The notes under the pieces were generated by a model that saw nothing but the letters and a program-made list of their open reading frames with translations, made no database searches and was not told the DNA's origin. From Bacillota bacterium (GTDB lineage: Bacteria > Armatimonadota > HRBIN16): DNA of 64,000 nucleotides. The translations under genes and the position numbers were made by a program. This document shows, piece by piece, positions 20,333 to 29,482 of this stretch (the first letter of the stretch is position 1; each line of letters opens with the position of its first letter). The stretch is from the NCBI GenBank assembly GCA_023511455.1, contig JAIMBJ010000001.1, positions 224,340-288,339 of the forward strand, written 5' to 3'.

Positions 20333-21520
20333 CTACCGAGCGATGTCTACCTTTGCCGGCGTAGCGAACGCCTCGTACAGTGCGTTCAACCTTTCTGCAG
20401 GTATTGCTCCCCTGGCGAAGATGGTGCGGTAGCGAAACGTTATCTGTCCACCTGCAGGCACGGTGATACTGCCGTCCACGTTTGGATTGTTCTGGAAGTC
20501 GTGCCAGCCGAACGGATTGGCGGCGAACAGTCCATAATCGCGCACGTGCCAGCAGGTGGGATGGTGCGGGTTGCCCGGGTGGTCAAACACCGAGATGCTG
20601 TATATCTCGCCTCCGATGTCGCCGCTGTAGGTGCACCAGACGGCACGTGTGCCCCATGCCTCCTTGTCGCGCTTGCCTTCCGCAGTGAGTATCGCTCCCT
20701 TGCCACGACGCAGTTCCATGCTGGTGGGGATGCGGATACCGAATGTGCCCTCCTTGGTGTCGCCGAAGCGTACCGGCTGGTCGCCTGCGCGAATGGTTAC
20801 GGTGAGGTCGATGATGCGCAGGTCGTCCATGTCGTACACGCACACCTCGCGCGTATCGGTGCAGAGTACCTGTCCCTGTGGGCTACGCCACTCGTTGCGT
20901 GTGGTGATGAACGTGCCCACGCGCCCACCGGAGATGTCTGCGAACTCGCGGTGTACAATGCGTCCCTTGCCTTCGCCCTCTCCCCAGAAGTCCACGCCGT
21001 TCACGTCGCCGTGCGTGAACCAGAAAGATTTCTGGTGCGGGTGGTCGGTGGATTCGCCCTCGCGCTGTTCCATCGGGTAGGCGCGAGTCATGGGCACACC
21101 GGTTGGTGGATGGATGGGATAGAGGTAGGGTTTGGCAGCACCGGAGAACACGTATCGGGTTACCAGCTTGCCCTCACGAGTGATTTCAAGGGCATTCTCT
21201 TTCAGCCGGGCTTGCCAGAGCGTGGGGCAGGAAGGGGTTTTCGCTTCCACCACGTAATCGCGCTTACCTCCCGGATGTATCCACACCAGCTGGCGCACGC
21301 CTTTTTCCGCGAGCCGAACGTCACAGGGCACTTCCGTGCGCTGGGGCAGCAGGAGCAGGCGTACCTCGTTCGTTCTCACCGCGGAAGGCAGGCTCGCGAT
21401 GACAAGAGTGGGGGCGTTTCCCTTTGTTTGCACACTCAGGCGCATTTCGGTGCCCGCCCCCCACACAGCGGTAGTGGCGATACAGAACAACACCCAACCA
21501 GCGAACACTGCGAGACGCAT
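20333..21520 (-). CDS. DUF6807 (PmoA-like) secreted protein
   Basis: A 395 aa protein with a signal peptide (cleavage near AVWGAG) and the PmoA-like/DUF6807 fold: HPPTGVPMTRAYP, GESTDHPHQKSFWFTHGDVNG with clustered histidines, DFWGEG, and near the end NPHHPTCWHVRDYGLFAANPFG. Despite the old family name this is not a methane monooxygenase; the family is common in Planctomycetes and Armatimonadota and its function is not known. A carbohydrate-related role is possible. AGGAG lies 5 nt before the ATG. It is in line with the ccm genes 54 nt downstream. Confidence 0.8.
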   Translation of the reverse strand: MRLAVFAGWVLFCIATTAVWGAGTEMRLSVQTKGNAPTLVIASLPSAVRTNEVRLLLLPQRTEVPCDVRLAEKGVRQLVWIHPGGKRDYVVEAKTPSCPTLWQARLKENALEITREGKLVTRYVFSGAAKPYLYPIHPPTGVPMTRAYPMEQREGESTDHPHQKSFWFTHGDVNGVDFWGEGEGKGRIVHREFADISGGRVGTFITTRNEWRSPQGQVLCTDTREVCVYDMDDLRIIDLTVTIRAGDQPVRFGDTKEGTFGIRIPTSMELRRGKGAILTAEGKRDKEAWGTRAVWCTYSGDIGGEIYSISVFDHPGNPHHPTCWHVRDYGLFAANPFGWHDFQNNPNVDGSITVPAGGQITFRYRTIFARGAIPAERLNALYEAFATPAKVDIAR

Positions 21521-21543
21521 GGCATCTCCTCCATCATGCAGGA

Positions 21544-22191
21544 TTAGAACTCCATGGTGTAGCCCGCGCTGAAGAACAACTGGTTGCGCAGGATGCCAGC
21601 TTGCAAGCGCAGATACTCATCGTGGCTGTAGCGCAAGCCGCCGTTAACGTTGTCCCCATCGTACTCCAGAATAACGCGCCACTTTCCGTTGATCACACCC
21701 TCTGCACCGCCGATAATCTTCTCGCGGAACAAGCCCGTACCGTAACCGGCATGTAAGATGAGTTGCGATACGGTGTCTTCCACCTCCACCGGAACCTTTG
21801 CGCGGGTGGTCACCATGATGTAGCCTGTTCGCTCCACCGACTTGGCGATATCTATCACTCCCACGCCGATTTTCAAATTCTCAAAGCCGGTGGGAATGAA
21901 CTGCACTTTGCCGCTGGCAATGGAGCGGTTGTCTGCATCATCGCGGTCCAGATAGGCAACGCCTATCTCCACGAAGTTCGCGATGCCTGCGTTTACTGCC
22001 ACCGTGCTCAGGTCGCGTCCAAAGTGCGTACCTATTTGAAACTTTCGGGCGGTCAACACATCGGCGGTTGGCACGCTGAACAAGCCCGTGGGACCAAAGA
22101 TGGTGCTGCTGCGCGAGGGCAGGATGGTGCTTTGCGCCAGAACGGGCAGCGCACACACCGCGCAGATGGCAATGGCAAACACCTTCTTCAT
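21544..22191 (-). CDS. YjbH-like outer-membrane protein
   Basis: A 215 aa exported protein with a signal peptide ending in VLAQ. The segment GPTGLFSVPTADVL after about 33 residues is typical of YjbH-type exopolysaccharide-associated outer-membrane lipoproteins, and the alternating hydrophobic pattern plus a terminal Phe (YTMEF) fit an outer-membrane beta barrel. AGGAGG lies before the ATG. It ends 23 nt before the DUF6807 gene. Confidence 0.6.
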   Translation of the reverse strand: MKKVFAIAICAVCALPVLAQSTILPSRSSTIFGPTGLFSVPTADVLTARKFQIGTHFGRDLSTVAVNAGIANFVEIGVAYLDRDDADNRSIASGKVQFIPTGFENLKIGVGVIDIAKSVERTGYIMVTTRAKVPVEVEDTVSQLILHAGYGTGLFREKIIGGAEGVINGKWRVILEYDGDNVNGGLRYSHDEYLRLQAGILRNQLFFSAGYTMEF

Positions 22192-22267
22192 GGTAGATTA
22201 TCCTCCTCACAAAATGTGATTGGGTCTGTAATATCTTCGTCACGGGATCTTTTATCCCCTTCTGCCC

Positions 22268-22296
22268 TTGCCGTTTCGCCCCGGCAGGGGTATCAT
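22268..22296 (+). promoter_or_regulatory. Candidate promoter for the acyltransferase gene
   Basis: TTGCCG and TATCAT with a 17 nt spacer. The expected start near 22303 is only a few nucleotides before the ATG at 22307, so the message would be leaderless. Confidence 0.45.
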
Positions 22297-22306
22297 AATA
22301 CCCAGA

Positions 22307-23293
22307 ATGGACAAAGGAAACGGGCAACGCGCGAATTCGGCAGGGTCTGTGCAACCGCTGCAGAGGCGAGCGGGGTTACTCAAGCGCATGAGCGGCTTCG
22401 CCGGGCGGATGGCTCTGTTGGGGTTGCACTACATGGGGAAGCGTACGCCTCTACCTGTGCTGTACAGGATAGGTGAGCGGCTGGGGCGACTGGCGTATCG
22501 GCTGTCGCGGCGGTATCGTATGGTCGCCGATCGCAACCTGCAGATGGCGTATGGCGAGTCTTTGTCCGATGGGGAGCGGCGTCGGTTAGTGGAACAGGTG
22601 TTTATCCATTTCGCCAAGTCGCTGATGGAGTTTCTGGTGGGGGACGGTTTGTCGCCAGACGATTTGCGCCGCATGGTGACCCTGCTGGGCGAAGAGCATT
22701 TGCGGTGGTGTGTGCAGCAGGGTAAAGGCACGCTCATTATCACCGCTCACTACGGCAACTGGGAAATCGCCGCGCGGTACCTCACCCAGTGTAAAGGTTA
22801 TGTGCTGAACGTGGTTGCGCGTGACGCCGACGATTCGGCAACCGCCGTGCTGGTCAATCGCATCCGCGAGCAGGGCGGATACCGTGTGTTCCCCAGAGGA
22901 CAGGCGGTGCGCGCGGTCCTGCAGGCGTTGAAACGCAACGAGCTGGTTGCACTGCTTCCCGACCAGAACGCGGGCGACGTGTTTGTACCGTTTTTCGGCA
23001 GGCTGGCAGGCACTGTGGCGGGACCTGCCTTGCTTGCGTTGCGCAGTGGCGCGCCGATTCTGCCAGTGTTTTGCACCCGCCAGCCGGATAATACCTATCT
23101 GTTTGAGATGCTACCGCCTTTTGTGGTTCAGCCTTCTGGTGATAAGGAACGCGATGTAACCGACACGATGGCACACATTACCGCGCTTATCGAGCAACAG
23201 GTGCGAAAATACCCATCGCAATGGCTGTGGCTGCACAATCGCTGGAAAACACGCCCACCGGAGGAGGTACATGCAACGAGCACGGCAAGTTGA
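22307..23293 (+). CDS. LpxL/HtrB-like lysophospholipid (lipid A) acyltransferase
   Basis: A 328 aa inner-membrane acyltransferase of the LpxL/LpxM family, which adds secondary acyl chains to lipid A or related lipids. The HX4D/E motif is HYGNWE in ITAHYGNWEIA (near residue 146), followed by ALLPDQNAG...VPFFGR, typical for the second motif block, and a WLWLHNRWKTRP end. The start at 22307 has no ribosome site, which fits leaderless translation; an internal ATG at 22388 is possible. It is the first gene of a lipopolysaccharide-type operon with the two family 9 glycosyltransferases. Confidence 0.88.
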   Translation: MDKGNGQRANSAGSVQPLQRRAGLLKRMSGFAGRMALLGLHYMGKRTPLPVLYRIGERLGRLAYRLSRRYRMVADRNLQMAYGESLSDGERRRLVEQVFIHFAKSLMEFLVGDGLSPDDLRRMVTLLGEEHLRWCVQQGKGTLIITAHYGNWEIAARYLTQCKGYVLNVVARDADDSATAVLVNRIREQGGYRVFPRGQAVRAVLQALKRNELVALLPDQNAGDVFVPFFGRLAGTVAGPALLALRSGAPILPVFCTRQPDNTYLFEMLPPFVVQPSGDKERDVTDTMAHITALIEQQVRKYPSQWLWLHNRWKTRPPEEVHATSTAS

Positions 23294-24353
23294 TTTGCAC
23301 AGTATCGAGCGGGTAGCGATTGTGAAGCTGAGCTCCATCGGCGATGTGGTGCACGCTTTGCCTGTGTCTGCAGCCCTCAAGCGCAGTTTCCCCCATTTGC
23401 AAATCAGCTGGATTGTGGAGGAGCGCTGCGCCGAGATGGTGACGGGAAACCCTTATTTACATGAGGTCATCGCCATCCCCGGGAAAGCATGGCGGCATGG
23501 GGCGTGGCATCACCGCGTGTGGCAGGAGATGCAGCGGATAGTGGGCGTGTTGCGCTCCCGGCACTTCCAGCTGACGATAGACCTGCAGGGCTTGCTGAAG
23601 AGCGCGGTGGTGGCGTGGCTCACGGGGGCACCGGTTCGTATCGGCTACCACTGGCAACGCGAGGGGGCATGGCTGTTCAACCGCGTGGTGCCGAAAGAGC
23701 CCACCAGCAAACACGCGGTGCAGGAGTATCTGGACGTGGCGCGCTATCTGGGCGCAGAAACGGAGCGGGTGGAGTTTCCGCTGTTTATTCCGACGGAGGC
23801 GGAGGAAAGGGTTTGCCATCTCCTGAAGGAAGCGGGCATCTCTCCGCCAGAAGGTTTCATCTCCATCAACCCGTCGGCAGGTCAGCCGTTCAAACGCTGG
23901 CGCACCGAGCGATGGGCAGACCTTATCACCGAGATAGACCGTCACTATCGTTTGCCGGTGGTGCTGGTGGGGAGCAAAGCGGACCGCCCGCTGGCGGAGG
24001 ACATTCATTCTCGAACCTCCGTATCCTTTGCCGATATGGTGGGCAGGACAAACCTGAAAGAGCTCGCTGCCATCTTGCGCAGGAGCATCGTACATCTCTG
24101 CGGAGATACCGGCTCCGCGCACATCTCTGTCGCACTGGGTAAACCGGTCATCGGGTTGTATGGTCCCACTAACCATGTGCGCACCGCGCCCTATGGGCAA
24201 GAGCACCGGCTAATCACCCACAAGCACGAGTGTCCGGTGTGCAATGGTCACAGGCCTCGCCGTGAACACTCCGACTGTATGGACATGATAACGGTTTCGG
24301 AAGTGATGCGAATGGTGGAACGCACTCTGCTGGAGGTAACGACCCATGTCTGA
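23271..24353 (+). CDS. Glycosyltransferase family 9 (heptosyltransferase-like) I
   Basis: A 360 aa GT-B enzyme of the ADP-heptose:LPS heptosyltransferase family. It has KLSSIGDVVHALPV near residue 19, the substrate-binding block NPSAGQPFKRW, and the C-terminal GDTGSAHISVALGKPVIGLYGPT. A GGAGG precedes the ATG, which lies inside the end of the acyltransferase gene. A Cys-rich tail (ECPVCNGH, SDC) is typical of the waaC/opsX type. It overlaps the next gene by 8 nt. Confidence 0.9.
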   Translation: MQRARQVDLHSIERVAIVKLSSIGDVVHALPVSAALKRSFPHLQISWIVEERCAEMVTGNPYLHEVIAIPGKAWRHGAWHHRVWQEMQRIVGVLRSRHFQLTIDLQGLLKSAVVAWLTGAPVRIGYHWQREGAWLFNRVVPKEPTSKHAVQEYLDVARYLGAETERVEFPLFIPTEAEERVCHLLKEAGISPPEGFISINPSAGQPFKRWRTERWADLITEIDRHYRLPVVLVGSKADRPLAEDIHSRTSVSFADMVGRTNLKELAAILRRSIVHLCGDTGSAHISVALGKPVIGLYGPTNHVRTAPYGQEHRLITHKHECPVCNGHRPRREHSDCMDMITVSEVMRMVERTLLEVTTHV

Positions 24354-25377
24354 TGTCCGACGCATTTTGATGGTCACCAAGTCCCGCTATCTGGGTGATA
24401 CCATTGTGGCGGTTCCTGCGATGCGCGCTCTGGCAGCACGCTATCCGCAGGCGCACATCGCGCTGTTGTCGAATCCGGCGGCGGGAGAGCTGCTGCGCGG
24501 CTGTCCGTATGTGCATGAGTATCTGGCGCGTCCGGTTGCGGCGCGTCGCCGGGTGGACATCGAGATGTGGCGCGTACTGCGCCGGAAGGGGTACGACCTG
24601 GCGGTGCTGTTCAACCGTTCGCTTAGCAGCGCGGTGCTGGCATTTATGGCAAGGATCCCCCAGCGAGTGGGCTTCGAAACCGAAGGCAGAGGCTTCCTGC
24701 TGACACGGCGAGTGCCCTACGAGCCTCCCAAACACGAGATTCTGCACCTGCTGGACGTGGCGGAGGCGTGCGGCGCGCCAGCTCAGGGTACGCACCTGGA
24801 ACTGTGGGTAACCCCAGAGGAACGCGAGGCTATACGTGAGCGGCTGACGAAGGAAGGGATAGACCTTAGCGTACCGATACTATTGGTACAACCCGGAGCA
24901 AACGATGCATACGTCAAACGCTGGCGTACCGAAGGGTTCATCTGGGTGGCACAGCAGCTGCAGAGGGAGTACGGTTTTCAGGTTATCCTGCTGGGGGCGA
25001 ATAACGAGCAGGATGTGGCGGAGCAGGTAGCGGCGTCGTTCAAAGACGGCGCATTGAACATGGTGGGGCGTACCAGCCTGCGCGAGGCGCTGGCACTGCT
25101 GGCAGAGGTAGACCTGCTTATCGGTAACGACACGGGCATGATGCATGCGGCGGTGGCTTTGGGCACGCCAACGGTGGCGATATTCGCACCGCACAAGTTC
25201 CAGCGGTGGGCGCACAACCACGACTGCCACCGTGCGCTAGCCGTGCCCTTGCCGGAAGGGGTACGCCCAACGCAGGAACTGATACATCAGCACCTGTACG
25301 CCGTGAAAGAAGAAGATGTGCTACAGGCGGCGCACGAGGTGCTGGGTGTGAAACCGCCGCGCACCAGACGTGAATAA
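24346..25377 (+). CDS. Glycosyltransferase family 9 (heptosyltransferase-like) II
   Basis: A 343 aa GT-B enzyme with the WaaF-type start ILMVTKSRYLGDTIVAVPAMRAL, the block VQPGANDAYVKRW and GNDTGMMHAAVALGTPTVAIFAPH. Together with the preceding paralogue it probably extends an LPS core-like oligosaccharide, indicating a diderm envelope. The two genes are translationally coupled. Confidence 0.9.
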   Translation: MSDVRRILMVTKSRYLGDTIVAVPAMRALAARYPQAHIALLSNPAAGELLRGCPYVHEYLARPVAARRRVDIEMWRVLRRKGYDLAVLFNRSLSSAVLAFMARIPQRVGFETEGRGFLLTRRVPYEPPKHEILHLLDVAEACGAPAQGTHLELWVTPEEREAIRERLTKEGIDLSVPILLVQPGANDAYVKRWRTEGFIWVAQQLQREYGFQVILLGANNEQDVAEQVAASFKDGALNMVGRTSLREALALLAEVDLLIGNDTGMMHAAVALGTPTVAIFAPHKFQRWAHNHDCHRALAVPLPEGVRPTQELIHQHLYAVKEEDVLQAAHEVLGVKPPRTRRE

Positions 25378-25442
25378 TGAAGGAAAAGGCAGGCATCGAG
25401 CACTAACCGGTCATGCCCAGCGCTAGCGGCGCAGCTCACTGT

Positions 25443-25500
25443 TGTCACCCTGAGCGTTAGCGAAGGGTCTCCGGGATTCTTCGCTTCGCTCAGAATGACA
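25443..25500. repeat. Palindromic interspersed repeat
   Basis: The stretch from GTCACCCTGAGCG to CGCTCAGAATGACA can fold into a long imperfect hairpin (GTCA..CTGAGCG / CGCTCAG..TGAC, with AGCGAAG opposite TTCGCT). Elements of this kind (ending TCATTCTGAGCGAAGCGAAG) are scattered in many environmental bacterial genomes. Only this one copy is seen here. Confidence 0.6.
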
Positions 25501-25548
25501 TGTAGGATGACAAGTTAAACACTGACATTGACACAGGAGGTACACATA

Positions 25549-26958
25549 TTGAACGTGTCTATCAAATTCGGCACCGATGGCTGGCGTGCCGTTATGGCGC
25601 GCGAGTTTACCTTTGACAATGTGGCTGTGGTGGCGCAAGCCATCGCCAACTATGTCAAGTCGCGCAACGGCTGGGAACGCGGCGTGGTCATCGGCTACGA
25701 TGCCCGCTTACTGTCCGACCTGTTCGCCGACCTGATTGCGGACGTGCTCACCGCCAATGGCATTCCGGCACTGGTCACCGACCGCGACACGCCCACGCCA
25801 GTTACCGTGTACACCATCAGGGCTAAGGGGCTTGCGGGTGCGGTGATGCTGACCGCCTCACACAATCCGCCCCAGTATAACGGTATCAAGTTTATCCCGG
25901 AGACATGCCATCCTGCCTTGCCGGAAACGACCGACGCCATCGAGGAGCAAATCGCCTACTGTCTCCAGAACCCCACGTCCGTGAAACGCGACGGGAAACC
26001 CTCGCTGAAGCAGACAGTAGACCCGCGCCCCGACTACTTCGCGCACCTGCATCAACTGCTGGACACCCGCGCGCTGGCAGGGTTGAAGGTGGTCTACGAC
26101 CCGCTGTATGCGACCGGGCGAGGATATGTCGACGGCTTCCTGCGCGAGGTGGGTGCTCAGGTGGAAACTATTAAAGGCGAGCGGAATCCCGCTTTCGGCG
26201 GCTCGCTGCCCGACCCGAACCCTCAAAACCTGCAGTTGCTCGGCGAGCGTGTACGGGCAACCGGGGCGCATCTGGGGTTGTCCACCGACGGTGATGCTGA
26301 CCGCTTCGGCGTGGTGGACGCGGACGGCGAGATGATTACCGCCAATCAGGTGATTGTATTGACGCTATGGTATCTGCTGCACAAATTAAAGCCGGGCGAG
26401 GGGCACGTGGTGCGTACCGTAGCCACCACACACCAGATCGACGCCCTGGCTCGCAGCTACGGCAGTATCACCGTGCACGAGACGCCTGTCGGCTTCAAGT
26501 GGGTGGGCAGCACGATGGCGCGGACGGGCGCGCTGGTGGGCGGTGAGGAGAGCGGGGGACTGAGCGTCATCGGGCACATCCCCGAGAAGGACGGTATCCT
26601 CGCCGACCTGCTGATGGCGGAGATGGTGGCGAAGGAAGGCGTAACACTCAAGCAGGCACTGGCGCAGCTGGCGCAGCAGACGGGAGAGTACCGCACGCAG
26701 CGCATCGACCTGCATGTGGATGAAGCGCGCAAGGGGGAACTGATGCGTCGTTTTCGCGAAGAGCCTCCTGCCAGCCTGAATGGACTGCACGTGGTCAGTA
26801 CGAACTCGATAGACGGCGTGAAACTGCTGCTGGAGGATGATGCATGGGTGTTAGTGCGCCCATCGGGTACCGAGCCGTTGATACGGTGCTACATCGAGGC
26901 GCACGATGAAGAGGTTCTGAACGGGCTGAAAGCGGCGATGCAAAAGCTGGTGGGGTAG
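25549..26958 (+). CDS. Phosphoglucomutase/phosphomannomutase family protein
   Basis: A 469 aa alpha-D-phosphohexomutase interconverting hexose 1- and 6-phosphates, needed for sugar-nucleotide supply. The four family motifs are present: phosphoserine loop TASHNPPQYNG, metal loop DGDADRFG, sugar loop GEESGG and phosphate loop RPSGTEP. The start is placed at TTG 25549 because AGGAGG lies 8 nt upstream at 25535-25540; the longer frame (from 25528) would include that site. Substrate (glucose, mannose or glucosamine) cannot be told by eye. Confidence 0.9.
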   Translation: MNVSIKFGTDGWRAVMAREFTFDNVAVVAQAIANYVKSRNGWERGVVIGYDARLLSDLFADLIADVLTANGIPALVTDRDTPTPVTVYTIRAKGLAGAVMLTASHNPPQYNGIKFIPETCHPALPETTDAIEEQIAYCLQNPTSVKRDGKPSLKQTVDPRPDYFAHLHQLLDTRALAGLKVVYDPLYATGRGYVDGFLREVGAQVETIKGERNPAFGGSLPDPNPQNLQLLGERVRATGAHLGLSTDGDADRFGVVDADGEMITANQVIVLTLWYLLHKLKPGEGHVVRTVATTHQIDALARSYGSITVHETPVGFKWVGSTMARTGALVGGEESGGLSVIGHIPEKDGILADLLMAEMVAKEGVTLKQALAQLAQQTGEYRTQRIDLHVDEARKGELMRRFREEPPASLNGLHVVSTNSIDGVKLLLEDDAWVLVRPSGTEPLIRCYIEAHDEEVLNGLKAAMQKLVG

Positions 26959-27036
26959 AGGTGCGGGTGACACGAACGGCGCCCATGCCGTGCAAACCGT
27001 CTGTCTTCGCCCGATACTGGGGGCGCCGACGCTGTA

Positions 27037-28227
27037 CTACTCCAGCTCGGTTGTGGGCAGACTCTGGCGCAAAAATCGGTGCAGCTCCTCCTTCCGCGGA
27101 TACGCCACGTCAAACGCACTGATTCGTTGCCAGAGAAACCGCGTTTCCGCCTCCCACCCGAGCCGGGCGGTGGCAATACACAGCAGATGTAAGTAAGGCA
27201 AAAACCACTCGACGCGAGACCTCTCGAGCCGGCACATGAAATTCCGACGCCGCCTGTGTTTGTGCAACCCAAAGGTAGCCGTCAGAAGCATCTGACTGAC
27301 GAACACCTGATCTTGACCTTGTGCAAGCCATAATGACCGCCAAACCGTAGAGAGAGGCGGACGACGCCTCTCCATCAGATACTCTGACCACCGAATGAAC
27401 ATGTGCAGGGCGTGCGCCTTAGAACCTTTTTCAGGATGTGGTAAGGGCGAGCCATCAAACCATTTGGCGATAACAACCAGGTCGGTCAACGGTTCTCGTG
27501 CTAACGAGTCGGTTGCCGCTTCGGCGAACATTCCTAACCCCAGCATATACCACACCGCCACGCGCAGAGCGGCGTCGGGGACCACATTTTGCGTTCGCAA
27601 CGCATTCCACCACCTGCCCAGCCACTCCCGAGCCCTTTCGACCATTCCTGACTGCCAGAACAAAAGACAGATAGCAGGTAGTTCGGACAGGTGCCGTGTT
27701 TTTTCCCCACTGAATAACAGGTAGGGGGCGATGGAAGGATGGTCTCGGATCTGTGGAGGTGCGTTCGCAACAAGATACTGATAGCGTACGTAAGCGCGCC
27801 GCCATTCAGGAAAGGGTGTCGAGTACAACACGCTTCTCAAACTAATCTTAAACGCGCTTTCCCACACATCCGTATCGGTTTCGTAAAGGCGAATGCCTCT
27901 CCAAACAAGCGTTTGTGCTTCGTCAACTTGCTCGTGATATGAGAGAAAGTCAGCGACATACAGCAGTGTTTCTTTGTCCTGAACGATGAGGTCCGCTACC
28001 CGACGCGCCAGTGAGCCAGCTGCATGTGCTGGCACACCGACAAATATCGTGGAGATCTCTCGGCAAGCTTGCTCTGGGGGCAGCCTGTTCAGCAAATCTG
28101 CTACCCGCTTTATCCATTCTGGCAACATCTGCTTTTGCCAACGCTCTTCACGGAATATGAAGGAAAAGAGATGCGCTTTCAGCTGCCAGCCGACACAGGT
28201 GTTTTGTAGATACTGCCGAACATTCAC
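27037..28227 (-). CDS. Hypothetical protein, helical
   Basis: A 396 aa soluble protein I do not recognise. It is rich in Trp, Arg and Leu, predicted mainly helical (repeat-like, possibly TPR/HEAT-like), with no signal peptide, membrane segment or Cys/His cluster. The start is GTG 28227 by ORF length; an ATG at 28128 (MLPEWIKRV) is an alternative, and neither has a clear ribosome site. Base composition is a little lower in GC than its neighbours. It is convergent with the phosphohexomutase and lies 21 nt after the FG-GAP gene. Confidence 0.55.
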   Translation of the reverse strand: MNVRQYLQNTCVGWQLKAHLFSFIFREERWQKQMLPEWIKRVADLLNRLPPEQACREISTIFVGVPAHAAGSLARRVADLIVQDKETLLYVADFLSYHEQVDEAQTLVWRGIRLYETDTDVWESAFKISLRSVLYSTPFPEWRRAYVRYQYLVANAPPQIRDHPSIAPYLLFSGEKTRHLSELPAICLLFWQSGMVERAREWLGRWWNALRTQNVVPDAALRVAVWYMLGLGMFAEAATDSLAREPLTDLVVIAKWFDGSPLPHPEKGSKAHALHMFIRWSEYLMERRRPPLSTVWRSLWLAQGQDQVFVSQMLLTATFGLHKHRRRRNFMCRLERSRVEWFLPYLHLLCIATARLGWEAETRFLWQRISAFDVAYPRKEELHRFLRQSLPTTELE

Positions 28228-28248
28228 CGCTCATCTTCCAGTCGGTTT

Positions 28249-29406
28249 TCACCGAAACGATGCTTTTCTGCGCGAGGCTTCCGTAGGCTGATTGCTCATC
28301 AGCCAGATATCGAGACGGGGAGTTTGCCAGTTATAGGGTTTGCACACCAGGTCCGGATAGCCGTCGCCGTCCATGTCGGTCACGCGCCCTTCGTGCCAGT
28401 CGTGCCCCCGCAAGACCTCTACCGGCGTAAATCCTCCGCTGCCGTTGTTCAAAAGCACCCAAGCGCGTGCCTGGGGGTTGTCGTCACCGGCAGTCCAGCG
28501 GCGCATCTCGGCGCAGAAGAGGTCGGGTCTCCCATCGCGGTTGAAATCGGCGACCTCTAGTGTGTGACCATGTATCACCTCTGTTTTCAGCAGGTCCTCG
28601 CCGTGCCAGTTTTCGGAGCGCCGCGGGTCCTCCTGAAAACGGTAAAGCATCAGCCTGCCGTTCGCGTCTCCGGGTACCATCACGACCTCCACGCGCCTGT
28701 CGCCGTCGAAATCCGCCGCCACAATCCTCGGATGGCTCTGGGCGGGGTCTATCAGCGCGTGTGTCCATCTGCCTTTCTCGTAGTCGAACCATCTTCCGCC
28801 GGCGAGAATCTCCTCACGTCCATCCCCGTCGATATCTGCCTTTGCCAGACCTTCGCCAGCGCCTTCAAAAACGACGTATCGCTGCCACTCTCCAGCACGG
28901 GGGTCTTTCGGTATGGGCGCCCAGAACAGCTTGCCCGCTCCCTGATTCCAGAAGACCAGCTCGAGCTTGCCGTCACCGTCGAAGTCGCCGAAAATCTGGT
29001 CGTGGTGCTGGTTTCCCAGTCCGCTTTTGATAAGGTGGCGTTTCCAGGGTTTATCGGGTGCGTAGTGCGGGTAAGGGTTTTCCCACCAGTAGACGGCGTC
29101 GTGGCGATAGTCTCCGCCTGCCACGATGTCTAAATCTCCATCGCCGTCGATATCTGCCAGGGCGCCTCCTGCCTCCAGCGGAATGGCGTCGGCTTCCACC
29201 AGATATACGCGCCATTTGCCCAGCGTTTCCTGCCGGTACCACACCAGTGCGGGTCGTGCGTTTCGACAGCCGATAAGGATATCCGCGCGTCCATCCCGAT
29301 CGACGTCGCCCACCAGACAAAGCGTCTGCTGGTCGGAACCAGGCGGCACGGGCAGGTCGCCCTTCGCACTGGAGAGGTGCTTCCAGCGAAAAGTTGGTGA
29401 GATCAT
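28249..29406 (-). CDS. FG-GAP/VCBS repeat protein
   Basis: A 385 aa protein made of about six or seven beta-propeller blades, each with a calcium-binding DxDxDGxxD-type loop (DVDRDGRADI, DIDGDGDLDI, DFDGDGKLEL, DIDGDGREEI, DFDGDRRVEV, DFNRDGRPDL, DMDGDGYPDL). Such proteins are usually extracellular binding domains, but no signal peptide is visible from the chosen start at 29406 (GGGAG upstream) or from the longer frame. Function unknown. Confidence 0.85.
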   Translation of the reverse strand: MISPTFRWKHLSSAKGDLPVPPGSDQQTLCLVGDVDRDGRADILIGCRNARPALVWYRQETLGKWRVYLVEADAIPLEAGGALADIDGDGDLDIVAGGDYRHDAVYWWENPYPHYAPDKPWKRHLIKSGLGNQHHDQIFGDFDGDGKLELVFWNQGAGKLFWAPIPKDPRAGEWQRYVVFEGAGEGLAKADIDGDGREEILAGGRWFDYEKGRWTHALIDPAQSHPRIVAADFDGDRRVEVVMVPGDANGRLMLYRFQEDPRRSENWHGEDLLKTEVIHGHTLEVADFNRDGRPDLFCAEMRRWTAGDDNPQARAWVLLNNGSGGFTPVEVLRGHDWHEGRVTDMDGDGYPDLVCKPYNWQTPRLDIWLMSNQPTEASRRKASFR

Positions 29407-29482
29407 GGTTATCTCCCGGAAGCGAAACGGGTTAGTTTGTGGTTTCGCCTGCAACCTGCGATTTCCTTTTTATCGGTGCGCC

